A stretch of DNA of 64,000 bases, from positions 248,001 through 312,000 of the forward strand of contig NW_002476301.1 of NCBI RefSeq assembly GCF_000189635.1. Direction: 5' to 3'. The translations under genes and the position numbers were made by a program. Shown piece by piece: positions 38,449-53,882 of this stretch. Below the pieces are notes generated by a model. It saw only the letters and a list, made by a program, of their open reading frames with translations, was not told where the DNA came from and searched no databases. This DNA comes from Tetrahymena thermophila SB210 (taxonomy: Eukaryota; Ciliophora; Oligohymenophorea; Hymenostomatida; Tetrahymenidae). Within the stretch, counting starts at the first letter, position 1. Every line of letters starts with the position of its first letter.

Positions 38449-39330
38449 TCATTCTTCATATTGTTCATTATAACTTACCATTTTTCTGAATATTTAATCA
38501 AGTTAAGAAGATGTTATAGATTACATTTTTATGTCATATTTATAATTCATAACATCTTAACTAAAATTTTATATGATTAAATTATCTTATTCAGGTATCG
38601 ATTATTAATTGTGTTTTTTCAGCTCTAAATATTACTTAAACTTTTCCAAAATCAAATCTATTTTAAATTCTTCAAAAATTCGTTCTAATTGCACATTCTG
38701 CTACTGTCCTATATTAAGATTATCTTTATTTTGAGAGATTTAATTTTAAAGAAATTCTATTTGATCTTAACTACTATAAAAAGGAAAACTATCAAAAACA
38801 TAAATGTGAATCAACTAAAGTCCATATATAAAACAGTTTAATGCCTATTTTGGTGAAATTTTTTATGCATTTTTCACTTATTTTGTTAAATCATTTAAGT
38901 GTCCTTTAATACCTCTTAATGGAACTGGAAGTTTAATTTTTAGTTCACTTAAAATGTCTTCAGGGAACTTATTTATATACCAAGTTTTGCTTTAAAGTAT
39001 AAAATTTAGCTGATTTTTTTCATTAATAATATTTCTTTTCAAGAATTTTCTAAAATCTATAAAAATATAGTCAAATAAGACATTAGTCTCAGGTATCTTT
39101 TATGAAAAACCACTTATTATACCTTTACTTTTTGTTACTGACATATATTAATCTTCGCTTAAGATATAAATTCCTCTAACATCATAATCAGAATCATCAG
39201 TATGCGTGCCCCACCCACGACTCCCACCTTCACAAGCAAATATTACTTTTATTGAGAATTTATTTTCAAGATCTTATATAAATTTTATAATGCACTTTCT
39301 GACAAAAGTCTAATCAGTTAATGTTTCCAT
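38449..39330 (-). CDS. RlaP/YcgL-type nucleotidyltransferase
   Basis: An uninterrupted 293-residue frame. The nucleotidyltransferase signature is complete: FACEGGSRGWGTHTDDSDYD followed by VRGIYIL, i.e. the GS motif and D-x-D metal pair of the polymerase-beta fold. Downstream blocks DYIFIDFRKFLKRNIINEKN and LRGIKGHLNDLTKQ fit the helical C-terminal part of the predicted RlaP/YcgL family (PF10127), in which the protein has been linked with RNA repair in bacteria. Substrate is not known. The family is mainly bacterial and viral but also occurs in protists. In-frame TAA/TAG Gln codons show it is written in the host code, so any transfer is old. No intron, unlike most neighbours. Confidence 0.8.
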
Positions 39331-40251
39331 TTTAGGATTTTAGCTCATTAAAAAAAATTAATTTAATATTTTTACATATATTTGAATTATCTATCCTATT
39401 ATTGTAATGTCTATTTAAAGTTAAATAGATGAAATTTTTTTTTTACTTACGTATTATAATTTTAAAAGTCAATTTGTTATTTTTAATAAAAATGATTATC
39501 TTATTTGATCATTTTTTCAAAATAAAAATAATTTTTTTTCTAAAAAGTTAATGCACTAAAAAAAACAGAAAATGACTTATAATAATAAATTAATTAAAAA
39601 AACTTCAAATCTTTTTAACAATATTAAATAAATTATTAATTATCACATTCTCGAAAGCTATTGCGATATTATATTAATAAGATATATTTATCATGAATTT
39701 TTTTAATAAAATTCATACTTTAAAAAAGATATTCAAAATAATTTATGGTTTTTATTCAATTAAAAGCAATAATTTTTATATTACAAGGTTTTTTGATTTC
39801 TTTCTAGTAAGTGAATTTGAGTTTATTTTGTCACAAAAACTTTCAGTAAAATTTTAATTTATGTTAATATTTACAGAAATAAAACATTTTAGCTTCATTT
39901 TATCAATAATTTTAAAGTATTTGAATTTTTTTAGGATTTAAGAATGAACTGCTTTGTCTTTGTAATTATTTATAAAGCTATTTCAAATATATTTTATATT
40001 TTAATAGCAACTTCACAAAAATATTCTTTATCTATCAAAATAAAAAAATTAAAATTAGTAAAAATTTTTTGATTTCATAATAATTAAATCAATCAGCAAT
40101 TATTTATAAAAGTATCAGTAAATATATTTATTTATATTTAAAGATTGGTGAAGGTTATCAATATTTTAATTAAATTTATGTTTTTTTGTTTGTATATTAA
40201 TTAAATTGATAAAAGATAAGGAGTTAAATAATTTAGGTTTTTCTAATAAGT
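39331..40251. other. intergenic region between divergent genes
   Basis: About 920 bp between the nucleotidyltransferase start (-) and the PLC start (+). A/T-rich; presumably holds both promoters but no motif can be defended. Confidence 0.5.
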
Positions 40252-43200
40252 ATGATAAATTTTATGACAAAAACACAAGATGTCAATTTCAAGTTGGAAA
40301 AATTTGATGACTCTATTTTACTTGATTCAATTAATAGATTAGTGTATGGAACAAAAGCCGAAAAGCTATTCAAGCAGGGATAAAAGAAGCATTCAAGAAT
40401 ATTTTTCTTACTTGATGATGATTATAGGTTTCTTTAGTGGATATCACCATAAAAAAACTACACAAAATCTAGGATATATCTTAATGATATAAAAGACATA
40501 AGCCGTGAAATTCATTACAAAGTCAAAAATAAAAATGATCAACATTTTTTAAGGATTTAAACTCATAATTATGAGCTTGTTATTTAGTTTTTCAATGAGA
40601 AAGAAAGAGATTAATTCTAGTGTGGTTTGCAACATTTTTTAATCAAAGCTTAGCACCATGAATTTTTGTAAATAAAATATTTTGATTTTGATTTCTAAAT
40701 TAAATCTCATTAAATAACAGATCTGTTAAAAGAACCTATTAAGATAATTTTTATTATAATTTTTTCTAGCAAATTTACATCTTATATTTTTCTAAAAAAT
40801 TGCCAAATTAATATTCTTAAACTATTATTTTACATCAAGGGAAAAGAGATAAGACTAAGTAAAGCATCTAGCTAATATTTTATTTATTAGTGCAGATAAA
40901 GATGGTAATAAATAGTTAGATTTAGAAGAAGTAAAGAAATTACTTTAAGAACTTCATGTAAGCGTGAACAAGAAGTATCTGAAATAGCTGTTTTAGACTT
41001 ATGATTATAATCAAAATAATTAAATAGACCAAGGAGAGTTTATAAATATTATTAGAGATATAAGTAAAAAAGATGAACTTTTAACTATATTTAAATAATA
41101 TTGTTAAAGCTATAACCAATAAGTCAGTTTAGATTAAGAAGGTTTAATGACTATAGAAGAGTATTAGCTTTTTCTGTAAGAACAGTAAAAATAAAATGTG
41201 CCTATTCATGAATTACTAGAACTATTTAGAAATATAAATAACGTGCAAATAAATGTAATTGAATCAGCAAAAACTTCAAAAGATTTAAAGATTTCATTTT
41301 ATCAGTTCTCTAATTTGATATTTACTTAAGAAAATAGTGTCTTGGACATTAAACACTAAGAAGTTCATTAAGTAATTCTTATTAATAAAAATATTTTTGT
41401 TTTATTCATTAATATTAACATAATTAAAAATAAATAGAATATGAATTTACCTTTGTCAGATTACTTTATCAATTCTTCTCATAATACTTACTTAATGGCA
41501 AATTAATTGACAGGTGATTCTTCATGCTAGGCATATATAAATGCATTTTTAAGAGGATGTCGCTGTGTAGAATTAGATTGTTGGGTAAACATTATTTTAT
41601 AAACATTTTATTAAAAAAAATATATTATTATAACTGTAAATGAAGGATATATACAAAATTTAAAAGAATTTTTTTATTTCAAATCTGCTTTCTTTGGCTA
41701 TTAGATTTAAAAATCTATTTATTTTCAACATTAGATAATAGTACTCATTACTTTTAATTAAATCAATTGAAAAGCTAATTATTTAATTTAAATAACTTAA
41801 CAAGTTTCTATAATCCGAAAGAGATATTTTTAAATCTATTATTTTTTCATAATTAAATATTTAAAGGATGGAGAAAATAATGAACCTTTAGTTTATCATG
41901 GACATACACTGACATCTAGAATTCTATTTAAAGATGTATTATAAACTATTGAGAAGTATGCTTTCATGACTTCCCCATTTCCAGTTATTTTATCTTTTGA
42001 AAATCACTGCTCAGTAGAGCAGAGCAAAAAAATAGCTTACTACTTGAAAACAATATTTAAAGACAAACTCTTTACAGTACCTAAAGATTATGAAAAGAAT
42101 ATTTACTTTAAGTCACCTAATGAGTTGAAGGGGAAAATAATTGTGAAAAGTAAAGGTAAAGTAGAATAGGTTATAAGTTAACAGGAAATACATGAATGTC
42201 ACAGTAGCGAATCTGACGAAGAAGAAGGATAGAGCAAAACGGATATTTAATTAATTGATAATTAAATTATCCCTGATTATTCAGAGATACATCAGAAAAC
42301 TTAAAAAACTTAAGGCAAAAAAGTGACAATATTTATGCAAAAAAATAAAGAAGAGTAAACTCAAATATTACATGAAAAAATGTCAAGATAAGGAATGTCT
42401 CCTTGCCAAAGTCGTGAATAAAGTTTTATTAATAATGACCACCAAAAAACAAATTAAAACAATCATATGAAGCATCCCTCCAATTTTTAAGTACTTTGGG
42501 AAAAATAAGAGAGAAATGATGACTATCATAATGTGCACAAAGATGAAGATAATTATTCTGAATCTTCTAATATCATCTTAAGGGCATCAAAAGAATAGTT
42601 TACTTAAAGACCTAACTTGATTTCAAAGCATACTTATCAAGTTCAAAAAACTAATGGAGATACATAATCTATTGGTGAAATACCAGCAAACGTTGAACAA
42701 AAAGGAGAATCCTTAGAAAAACTGATAAATTTGTCATAATTAGAAATATTTAATGAAAAGATTAAGAATGGTTTTGCACAAAAAGAAAATAACGGTGAAA
42801 TAGCTCAACAACCATAAAAAAAAATTTTGAATACTAATCCTGATTAGATTTCTGATACAAACATTAAAGAGCAATCTGATAAAAAAAATAAAAAATCTAA
42901 AAAACAAAAACCATCCAAAATTTGCAAAGAACTGCTGGAAATCACTTCAATGTTTGGGTGTAAAATGGATTTAAAAGATGTTAATAGACAATGCTGGTAT
43001 ATAAGTTCAATAAGTGAAGTTAAGTATCTTAAGCTTATTAAAAAATGCCCTGGAGTACTAATTTAAATGTTTAAAAAATCATTTATAAGATTGTATCCAG
43101 GAGGAATGAGAGTTGATTCATCAAATTACGATCCTATTAAAGGTTTCTTAAGTGGAGCTTAGATTGTAGCTCTTAACTTTTAAACTCCTGATTTGCCTAT

Positions 43201-43753
43201 GGTTTTCAACCTTTCAAAGTTTTAAGAAAATGGTGGAATACATTCTGGGTATGTACTAAAGCCAAATTATATGCTTCACCATTCGAAAAAAGACTATATT
43301 CCTACATTGATGACAAAGACAGTAAAAGTTGTCCGCATCCAAATTATAAGCGGCCAGTAGCTAAGACCTGAAGATTATGAGCAAGATACTTTTGATGTTG
43401 TTGATCCTTATGTTTAAGTTTTTGTGAAAGGAACTGATTTTGATGAGAACAATAACAAACCCTGTGTGACAGATGTGGTTTATGATAATGGATTTCATCC
43501 TATATGGAATTCTCATGTTTTTGAATTTAGATTTGCATGTCCTGAGCTTGCAATGATAGTTTTTAGAGTTATGGACAGTGATGTTGGTATAGACACCCAA
43601 TTAGGCATTTATGCAATATCTGTAGATTGTATGCGTCCTGGATATAGAATGATTCCTTTAAGATCTAAATCAAATCTAGAATTAATAGACCATAGCTTCA
43701 TATTAGCAAAAATAGAAATAGAAGAAATTATATAAAGGTACACTATCTAATGA
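40252..43753 (+). CDS. phosphoinositide-specific phospholipase C (delta-like)
   Basis: Domains follow the PLC-delta order. PH-like region at residues ~20-140 ([17 protein letters not shown]); EF-hands ([35 protein letters not shown]); catalytic X box from 41438 ([17 protein letters not shown] with the first catalytic His; [18 protein letters not shown] with the second; [12 protein letters not shown]); Y box from about 42930 ([42 protein letters not shown]); and a C2 domain to the end ([24 protein letters not shown]). It cleaves PIP2 to IP3 and diacylglycerol at the membrane with Ca2+. Introns 41372-41437 and 41585-41876 are clear; one more lies between PH and EF (about 40.68-40.85 kb) with uncertain ends. 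The X-Y linker is unusually long (~250 residues, Gln/Lys/Ser rich). The stop is TGA at 43751; an earlier TAA is Gln. Confidence 0.92.
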
Positions 43754-44593
43754 TAACTTATTTTATTCTTATAATATCAATTGGTGCAAGTCTTTATTAA
43801 CTTATTCAAACTTCATAAATTTATTATCATACATTTATTATATTACTCTAACATTGTGCTATTTTATATAATACAATTTATTTTCTTTCTTTTTATATAT
43901 TACTTATTAATAAATTCAATATATTAATTCTCAAAATATGTTTTATACCAAATTTCATTTCATGAATAAAAGATATGAAAACACTCTTTTTAATTAAATC
44001 AAAACTTAAAACAAACTTGGATAAAATTAAATATTTACTACTAATTTTTTTTATTTATTTTTTAGATTAATTTTATCTAAATTAATATATTATTTATTTT
44101 TGTTAAATATAGTAAGCTAAGACATTAAATAATATTAATTTATTAATTAATTATCGATATTTTATGTTTGCGAATAGGGATAATAAAATAATTAAATTTA
44201 TTTTGATATTAAATAAATAAATTTAAAAAATAAATATTTGATCTTATTTATTAGTTTTATAATATTTATAATTTTAGTCTTCTATTTTACTCAATCACTT
44301 TTTAATAAAGATAATCATCTATTTATGAATCCTTTAAATTTTTCATGCAAATTTTATATATATATCTTAAAGTTTATTATATTAAAATTTGTTTTACAAT
44401 TATAAAAACAATTAGAATTAAAGATGAACAAACATTTTTTTGTTTATATTTAGATGAATTAAAATTCTTTTAATGATAATCAATATTTTTGGCTTCAAGC
44501 AACAAGAGAAATGAAATGAAAAACAAAAATACAATAGATATAATTTATTTTATTTTCCATAAATTAACCTTTAATAAATAAATAAATCGTAGT
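43754..44593. other. intergenic spacer between convergent genes
   Basis: About 840 bp between PLC (+) and enolase (-) 3' ends. A/T-rich, nothing supported. Confidence 0.5.
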
Positions 44594-47828
<3,235 letters not shown>

Positions 47829-49376
47829 TCATGCTTAGTTATATTAAAGTACTTCAAATTTTATCTATTCTTGAGTTTAAACAAATAAACGAATATCCCT
47901 ATTATAAAAATAGTTTTTATTGTCTAAGTCAAATTTTAAGTACTATTCATTTGAAATATCAGAAAAAGAAATGACCTTTTTGGTTAGGTTTATAAATATG
48001 TTTAAAATTATTGTTTTCACTTAAGGTTCGTTATCCTTTTATAACTAATTTTCATCTTAATAGTAATAATTTATATCTTCTTCTTCGTCTTTAGCATTAA
48101 AATTGAAGCCTGTACCATTTGTTTTACAATTTCCATAGTGCTCACCTTAGCAAGCAAGACAAATTCCAACAAAGTGATTTTATTATATCTATGGGTTGAC
48201 TTTTACATTCTTCTAACCTTCATCTACCAGACCTATGTATGTACCGCAATTTAATAATCCAGTAATTCTTAATTAAAAGTATGACTGTTAAGGTATTATG
48301 TTACTAAAAAAGAAGGTTGGTCTGTTAACCTTTTTTACAGTCGCTGATTTATCATCTAAGCGGAAACTGATTTTATCTAATTCACTTTCAATGGTAGAAA
48401 GAGAAAAACTGTATGGGTTTGCACTTGGAACTGATGAAATAGAATCATTATCTGTACTTAGATTAGAAATATCAGAAGATCCATTTAAGTTTTGTATAGA
48501 AGAGCGTGGGGAAACTATCTGTTTGCTATTTGTTGCATTTTTTTCAATAAAAATACTCATTTACTCAACATACTCTTTAACTTAGTCAAATTCTTATTAA
48601 ATTAGATTGAAATCTAAAAGAGATTTATTTGCGTTCTTGCTTTCGAAATATCCGAAACCAAACTACTAATTTAATTACTATTTATATTGTGTGTGGTGGA
48701 TTAAAATTTGATTAACAATTTATGTTATTTACTTCTCAGCTGATATTTACAAATATTTAAAGTTATTTTCATTCTATTCAGTATTCACTTGATATACTAT
48801 TTCACGAATCGAGTCTAAATTATTGCATTCATCTACAAAGCTATACAATAATTTACGATTTTTTTCTTGATTTCTTTTTTATTGTTCATCGCATAAATTT
48901 ACCATTACCTAGGCTAATTCTTCAATTTTATCTTTCATAAATTTAAGCAATCTGTTACACATTTCTACTATAACATTTTCATACTCATTATTTTATCCTT
49001 TGAGGTAATCTTAAAAAATACGTAGGTAAGAATCTTAAGGCCAATTTTGCATGCTGAGTTTTGTATCTGCCTTATCACTTAACTCAGATATCAAAATGCA
49101 TTTATTACGATGGCGCACAAAATGATCTGTGTTTTCACATTCTGGGCACATAAATCTTTAATGATCGCAATTTTAATCAAGGCAAACATATTTTATTAAC
49201 TTCATGGTATGAACTCTACATTTAAGCTGAATCTACTAACAATCAGATTGTTAATTATTTAGGATTTCTTAAGAATTATATACGCACTCTTTTATTTCTT
49301 AATTTCTTTATTTTGCTGACTCTAAAGGTTTCTACGAATTTTATTTTTGAATAGTCATTTATTTAAAAGCTGACAT
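47829..49376 (-). CDS. B-box zinc-finger, coiled-coil protein
   Basis: A single 515-residue frame without introns. Residues ~60-110 carry a B-box-like Cys/His pattern (LKCRVHTMKL, YVCLDQNCDHQRFMCPEC, HFVRHRNKC). A long Lys/Glu/Gln coiled coil follows (residues ~130-260), as in TRIM-type and related ciliate B-box proteins. Around residue 300 there is a Ser-rich segment (SPRSSIQNLNGSSDISNL). The C-terminal third is beta-rich (LRITGLLNCGTYIGLVDEGQ, HFVGICLACQGEHYGNCKTN, IRLFVQTQEQIKFEVLQYNQ) and could be a SPRY/jelly-roll-like module, which I cannot confirm. No RING finger precedes the B-box. Role unknown; such proteins usually oligomerise through the coiled coil. Confidence 0.7.
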
Positions 49377-51348
49377 TTTGCTTTTCTTGTATGCTTTGTC
49401 AAATTATTAATTAATTGAAAATAAATGTTTCTATTAATTAACTCTTACTTATTCTCTCTTCTAGCGTACTTTAATTATTAAATAAATTATGAGTATAAAT
49501 CTTTGTTGAAAATAATGTTTCAAAGGTCAATATTTGATTACTTTACTCACGAGAGATATTAATCGAACAAATAATAATTAAATGCCTATAATTCATGGCC
49601 ATAGATTAAATCTAGATATTAATATAGGTATTTTCTTTCTTTCAGAAATTTAATCTATCTATTTTATTCATTTGATCGATATGATTTATGATTATTAACT
49701 AATTAATTTAGTTTATTCATTTATTTTGTACAACTAGGAATTTTTCAGACTCTATTTACAAATTACATTTTTTCACCTGCTTCTAAGTTTTCCTGATTTG
49801 TAAATTAAATTAAATTTTTACCATTTTTAAAAATGAAAAAAACAAAAATAAATGTGTGCATTATTTTTAAAAACAAACTGCTTACATTTTTTGATAGTAT
49901 TTAATTGAAAATTAATTAATCTTGTTATTAATATTTGATACTTGCTAGCTGTAAAATAAGCGTGTCATTTCTTCTAACCATTTATTAACATATGATATAA
50001 TAATCTCTTTTTTAGTATAAAAAGGATAAAAATAAAATAATAATTTGATAAATTTACTTAAAAATAAATAAATAAAATAAAAGAAAGTTAAATGTAAAAT
50101 AAATGATTCTAAGAAATTACAAATTAAAAGACTACATTTATACGAAATTACATGCTAGTTATCTCTGATGTAATATAGTATTTATATTTTAGTTATTGAT
50201 TTTAGGATTTTATTTCTTTTATAAAACTATGAAGAAAAAATTAAAATTTTGACAATTGTTTCTCTAAAATGCACTAAGTATGAGATTGTAAAATTAGTTA
50301 AGATTAATCTAGCATATTTAGTTGGGTTTAATAAGTTTTTAAAGTTAAAGATGTTGCATTTATTAGTTTTTAAAAGCTAAAGAAAATAAATATTTCATGT
50401 TACTCGAATTCTTATGTTTAATTAACCAAATATTTAATATTTGGTTTTTAACAAGATTACAGTATTTAATAAATGATCAAGAATAGAGGATGAATAAATT
50501 GTAAACTAAAATACACAAGCATTATATTTAATTTATATTTTTTTCCATAAATTGTGTAAATTCAGTACCTTATATCTAAATAAGATTATTACCTCAAATT
50601 TTCTTGTATATAAAATTAAAAATCTTGGCTAAATTACTTAAATACACAATAGACCTATTTTAAGTTAGAAATTATTTCTTATTTTATTTAAAATCTCTTC
50701 AGTAGTGTGGTATTGGCCTTTTAATTCATTTAAAATTGTATTAGTCAAAAATAATTAAATAAAGAGTTTGTAAGGTGAGGTTTCCCTAATTAATTTAAAT
50801 ACATAAGTAAATATAATTGTATCATAACCTTAAGAATATAAGAATAAAAATTTACAAAATTATTTTCATCTGAGCATTTTTTAAAATAATAAAAAAAAAG
50901 CTTAATTCGCTTTTTAAGTTTTTCTTAAATTTTAAATTATTCTAAGCTATTTTTTAGTATTCGACAAGTATTAATAATTGTTTTTGTTTATTTATAAAAT
51001 TCTATATTTTTATATAAAAGGTAAAGGGTTTTGAAAATGAAATTTAATGTAATTATGTTTCTTGCGTAGTTTTTTATCCATAAATTTGAAATTAGAAAGC
51101 TTTCATAAAATTGTAATTTAAAAAATACTGATAACAATTTATTTGAATTAAGAAATTTAAAAATAGTAAATATACATAGCTCTATTTACAATGACTATTA
51201 GCTAGCTTACTTTTTATTTATCCGAATCCTTAAATTAATTTAAAATTTTCTATGTAAATGATTATTTTATACCTATAACTTCTAGAAAAGATTTTTGTTC
51301 TAATTTTACAATCTATATAAAGCATAAATATATATATCTATACACTTT
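49377..51348. other. intergenic region between divergent genes
   Basis: About 2 kb between the B-box gene (-) and the thioredoxin reductase gene (+). A/T-rich; contains the perfect palindrome listed separately (50424-50446). No gene supported. Confidence 0.5.
50424..50446. repeat. perfect 23-bp palindrome
   Basis: Two 11-bp arms (aaccaaatatt / aatatttggtt) around a single T, in otherwise unstructured A/T-rich spacer. It could form a short hairpin. Function unknown, and chance cannot be excluded in DNA this A/T-rich, although the CC/GG pairs make it less likely. Confidence 0.6.
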
Positions 51349-53822
51349 ATGTTTTGTAAGTTAAAGAGAATAAATTCTGGGTTAAGATACTACTTTTCAT
51401 CTAACTAGTAGTAGAATTAACATCAGAATTATTTTAATTTTTAAAATTAAGATAATAATTCTACATCACAGCAGTCTGCAAACAATTTTGAATTTAAAAA
51501 TGAAGAAAATTATCAAAAGAATGATAACTAAGGTTCATAAAATTCTTAGTTTGATGAAATTGAATTACCACCCTTTTCAGATTAGCAAGATGAAGATGAA
51601 AAGCAGGATGAAAATAAAATTTAGTATTTATCCCAAGAAAAAAATGATATTTTGCATCAAAAATATGATGTTGCCATAATTGGTGGTGGATCTGCAGGTT
51701 TGTCTTTTGCTTTAGAAGCTCATAAATTGGGAATGAAAACAATTTTATTTAATTTTGTAGAACCTACATTCAGGTACCCAAATGTTTTTTCTTTAGTTTA
51801 AGACACTATTTGTTTCGTTATATTCAATCGATTTTTAAATAATTAATAGAGGTAATAAATGGGGTTTAGGTGGGACTTGTGTAAATGTTGGATGCATACC
51901 GAAAAAGTTATTCCATACTGCATCTATTATTAAGGATAGCTTATTAAAATCAGCAGATTTCGGATTTGGTGGAGATAGGTAGCAATTTTAAATTGATCTA
52001 GATCATAATAATGAGCCTAAAAACAAGCAACTCTTAAATTTTAGATGGAGACAACTTGTTTCTAATGTACAAAATTATATCTCTGATTTGAACTTGGGAT
52101 TCGAAGCTCAACTCATTAATAGGAGTATCCCTTATGTGAATGCCTTAGCTACTTTAGGCGATAAAAATACTATATACTATACAACTAATAAATATGATTT
52201 ATATGATGCTATTTAAAGAAGAGATTTTTCTAAATTAATTAGCTAGCAAATTAAGGCAGATTACATAGTCATAGCAGTTGGGGGAAGACCAAAATATATT
52301 AAAGAATGTGAAAACAGTGAAAAATATTCTATAACGAGTGATGACATTTTTTCTTTAAAAAACCCTCCTGGAAAAACTCTAGTTTTAGGTAGTGGGTATA
52401 TAGCTTTTGAAAGTGCAGGATTTTTGAGTAATTTAGGGATGAATACAACGTTAATGGCAAGAGGTTAATATCTTCGTGAATTCGATCAAGATATTGCTTA
52501 GATGATAGTTGAGGACATGAAATAATTTAATGGTGTACGATTCATATAGCATTCAGTTCCTTATAAAATTGAAAAAGATGATAAAGATTATGTTGTATGC
52601 TACAAGAGTATCAAAAATAATGACGAATAATGTGATAAATTCTAAACTGTATTGCAAGCTGTTGGAAGATAGCCAAATGTTTCATTATTAAATTTAGATC
52701 AAATAGGAGTTTAAGTCCATTCTGAGACAAAAAAAGTATTTTGTTTTATTTGTTTTCTAAAATATTTTTAGTTTAAATAATTTATTTACTCTAGACAGAC
52801 TTATCAAAATTAAGACCTAGTTTGTTTAATAATAAAATTTAAAATAAAATAATGAAAACAATAAAAAAACACATTATTACATTTAAAGGGTAGAGGGAGG
52901 GACGAACTGAATTCAATTTTTATATATAGACTAAAATTTAATTGAAAATGCAAAAATATGGTTTTTCTTTATTTTATAATTTTACAAATAATAACCTCCA
53001 AAATCTCAAAAATTAAATTAATTTCTACCTATTTTTATAAAAATTTTTTTTGAAAGAACTCTGATTTTTGATTATATAAATACTAAACTAGGTCTTAATT
53101 AGTGATGATTTATAGAATCCTTTTTAATTATTTAATTTAAATATAATTTAACGCTAGATTATTGGAGGTTATAATGAAGATAGTGAGAGAACTTCTGTGG
53201 ATAATATATTTTCTGTAGGTGATGTGCTACATGGTATTTATTAAATTAAAAATTTAATATATTTATTTTATGCATTTTTATTAAAGGAGTACCTGAACTC
53301 AATCCTATTGCTTAAATGTCTGGAAAGCTTTTAGCACATAGAATATTTGGTTTAAAAATGAATGATAATATGAAATATTACAACAGACATAAAATGGATT
53401 ATAATTGTATTCCTACTACTCTGTTTACACCTTAAGAATACAGCTTTGTAGGGTTAAATGAAGAATAAGCTCTTCAGCAATATGGTAAAGATAGGGTAGA
53501 AATTTATCACTCTAGATTCACTCCTTTAGAAGAATAACTTACTTTTTCTTATGATGACCAGGGCAATATCATCAAAAGAAAAAGTTATTGTAAATTGATT
53601 TGTGATAAATTTGATAATAATAGAATTCTAGGTATGCATTATTTTGGCCCTAATGCAGGTGAAGTAATGTAAGGCTATGCTGTAGCATTTAAAATGAATC
53701 TATTTAAGCATCAATTAGATAGTAGTGTTGGTATACATCCAACATGTGCAGAAGAACTGCTCAATCTTAAAGTTACAAAAAGCTCTGGTGAGGATTTTGA
53801 TAAAGACTCATGCTGAGCTTGA
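51349..53822 (+). CDS. thioredoxin reductase, predicted mitochondrial selenoprotein
   Basis: Four exons (51349-51773, 51850-52735, 53158-53233, 53287-53822) close to 640 residues if TGA at 53814 is read as selenocysteine. The N-terminus (MFCKLKRINSGLRYYFSSN) is basic and Ser-rich, like a mitochondrial presequence with an RYY/FSS cleavage pattern. A Gln/Asp-rich spacer precedes the FAD motif DVAIIGGGSAGLSFALEAHK (residues ~115-135). GGTCVNVGCIPKK is the disulfide redox centre; AVGGRPKYI and LVLGSGYIAFESAGFLSNLG (NADPH site), FSVGDVLHGVPELNPIAQ (second FAD motif) and GIHPTCAEELLNL (catalytic His-Glu) all fit the large-type TrxR/glutathione reductase family. The frame then runs SSGEDFDKDSC-TGA-Ala-TGA. 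A C-terminal Cys-Sec pair is what separates TrxR from glutathione reductase. It would reduce thioredoxin with NADPH. The third intron (52736-53157) hosts a small inverted-repeat element. Confidence 0.9.
52808..53100. mobile_element. intronic MITE-like element, TTAA-bounded, 16-bp inverted repeats
   Basis: Perfect 16-bp terminal inverted repeats aattaagacctagttt (52808-52823) and aaactaggtcttaatt (53085-53100) enclose about 260 bp with no coding capacity. The ends include TTAA tetranucleotides (52810-52813 and 53095-53098), so the unit TTAA-GACCTAGTTT...AAACTAGGTC-TTAA looks like a piggyBac-type insertion with its TTAA target duplication. It lies wholly in the 422-bp intron of the thioredoxin reductase gene, by far the longest of that gene, and includes an unusual purine run near 52897. 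A non-autonomous DNA transposon is the simplest reading; a chance palindrome of this length is unlikely. Confidence 0.65.
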
Positions 53823-53882
53823 TTTTACTTAAAAATTCTCTTATTGCTTTGAAATTTATATATCTTAAAGATGTATAGTATA

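Noticed and set aside
38487-38565. Inverted repeat gttaag...atgttat / ataacatcttaac as a terminator or mobile-element end
   Set aside because: It lies within the coding end of the nucleotidyltransferase, has a 3-bp mismatch bulge and no target duplication; probably chance.
48661-48750. Intron in the B-box gene (GTAAATATC...AG)
   Set aside because: The stretch stays open in frame through TAA/TAG Gln codons and the phase would not fit if it were removed.
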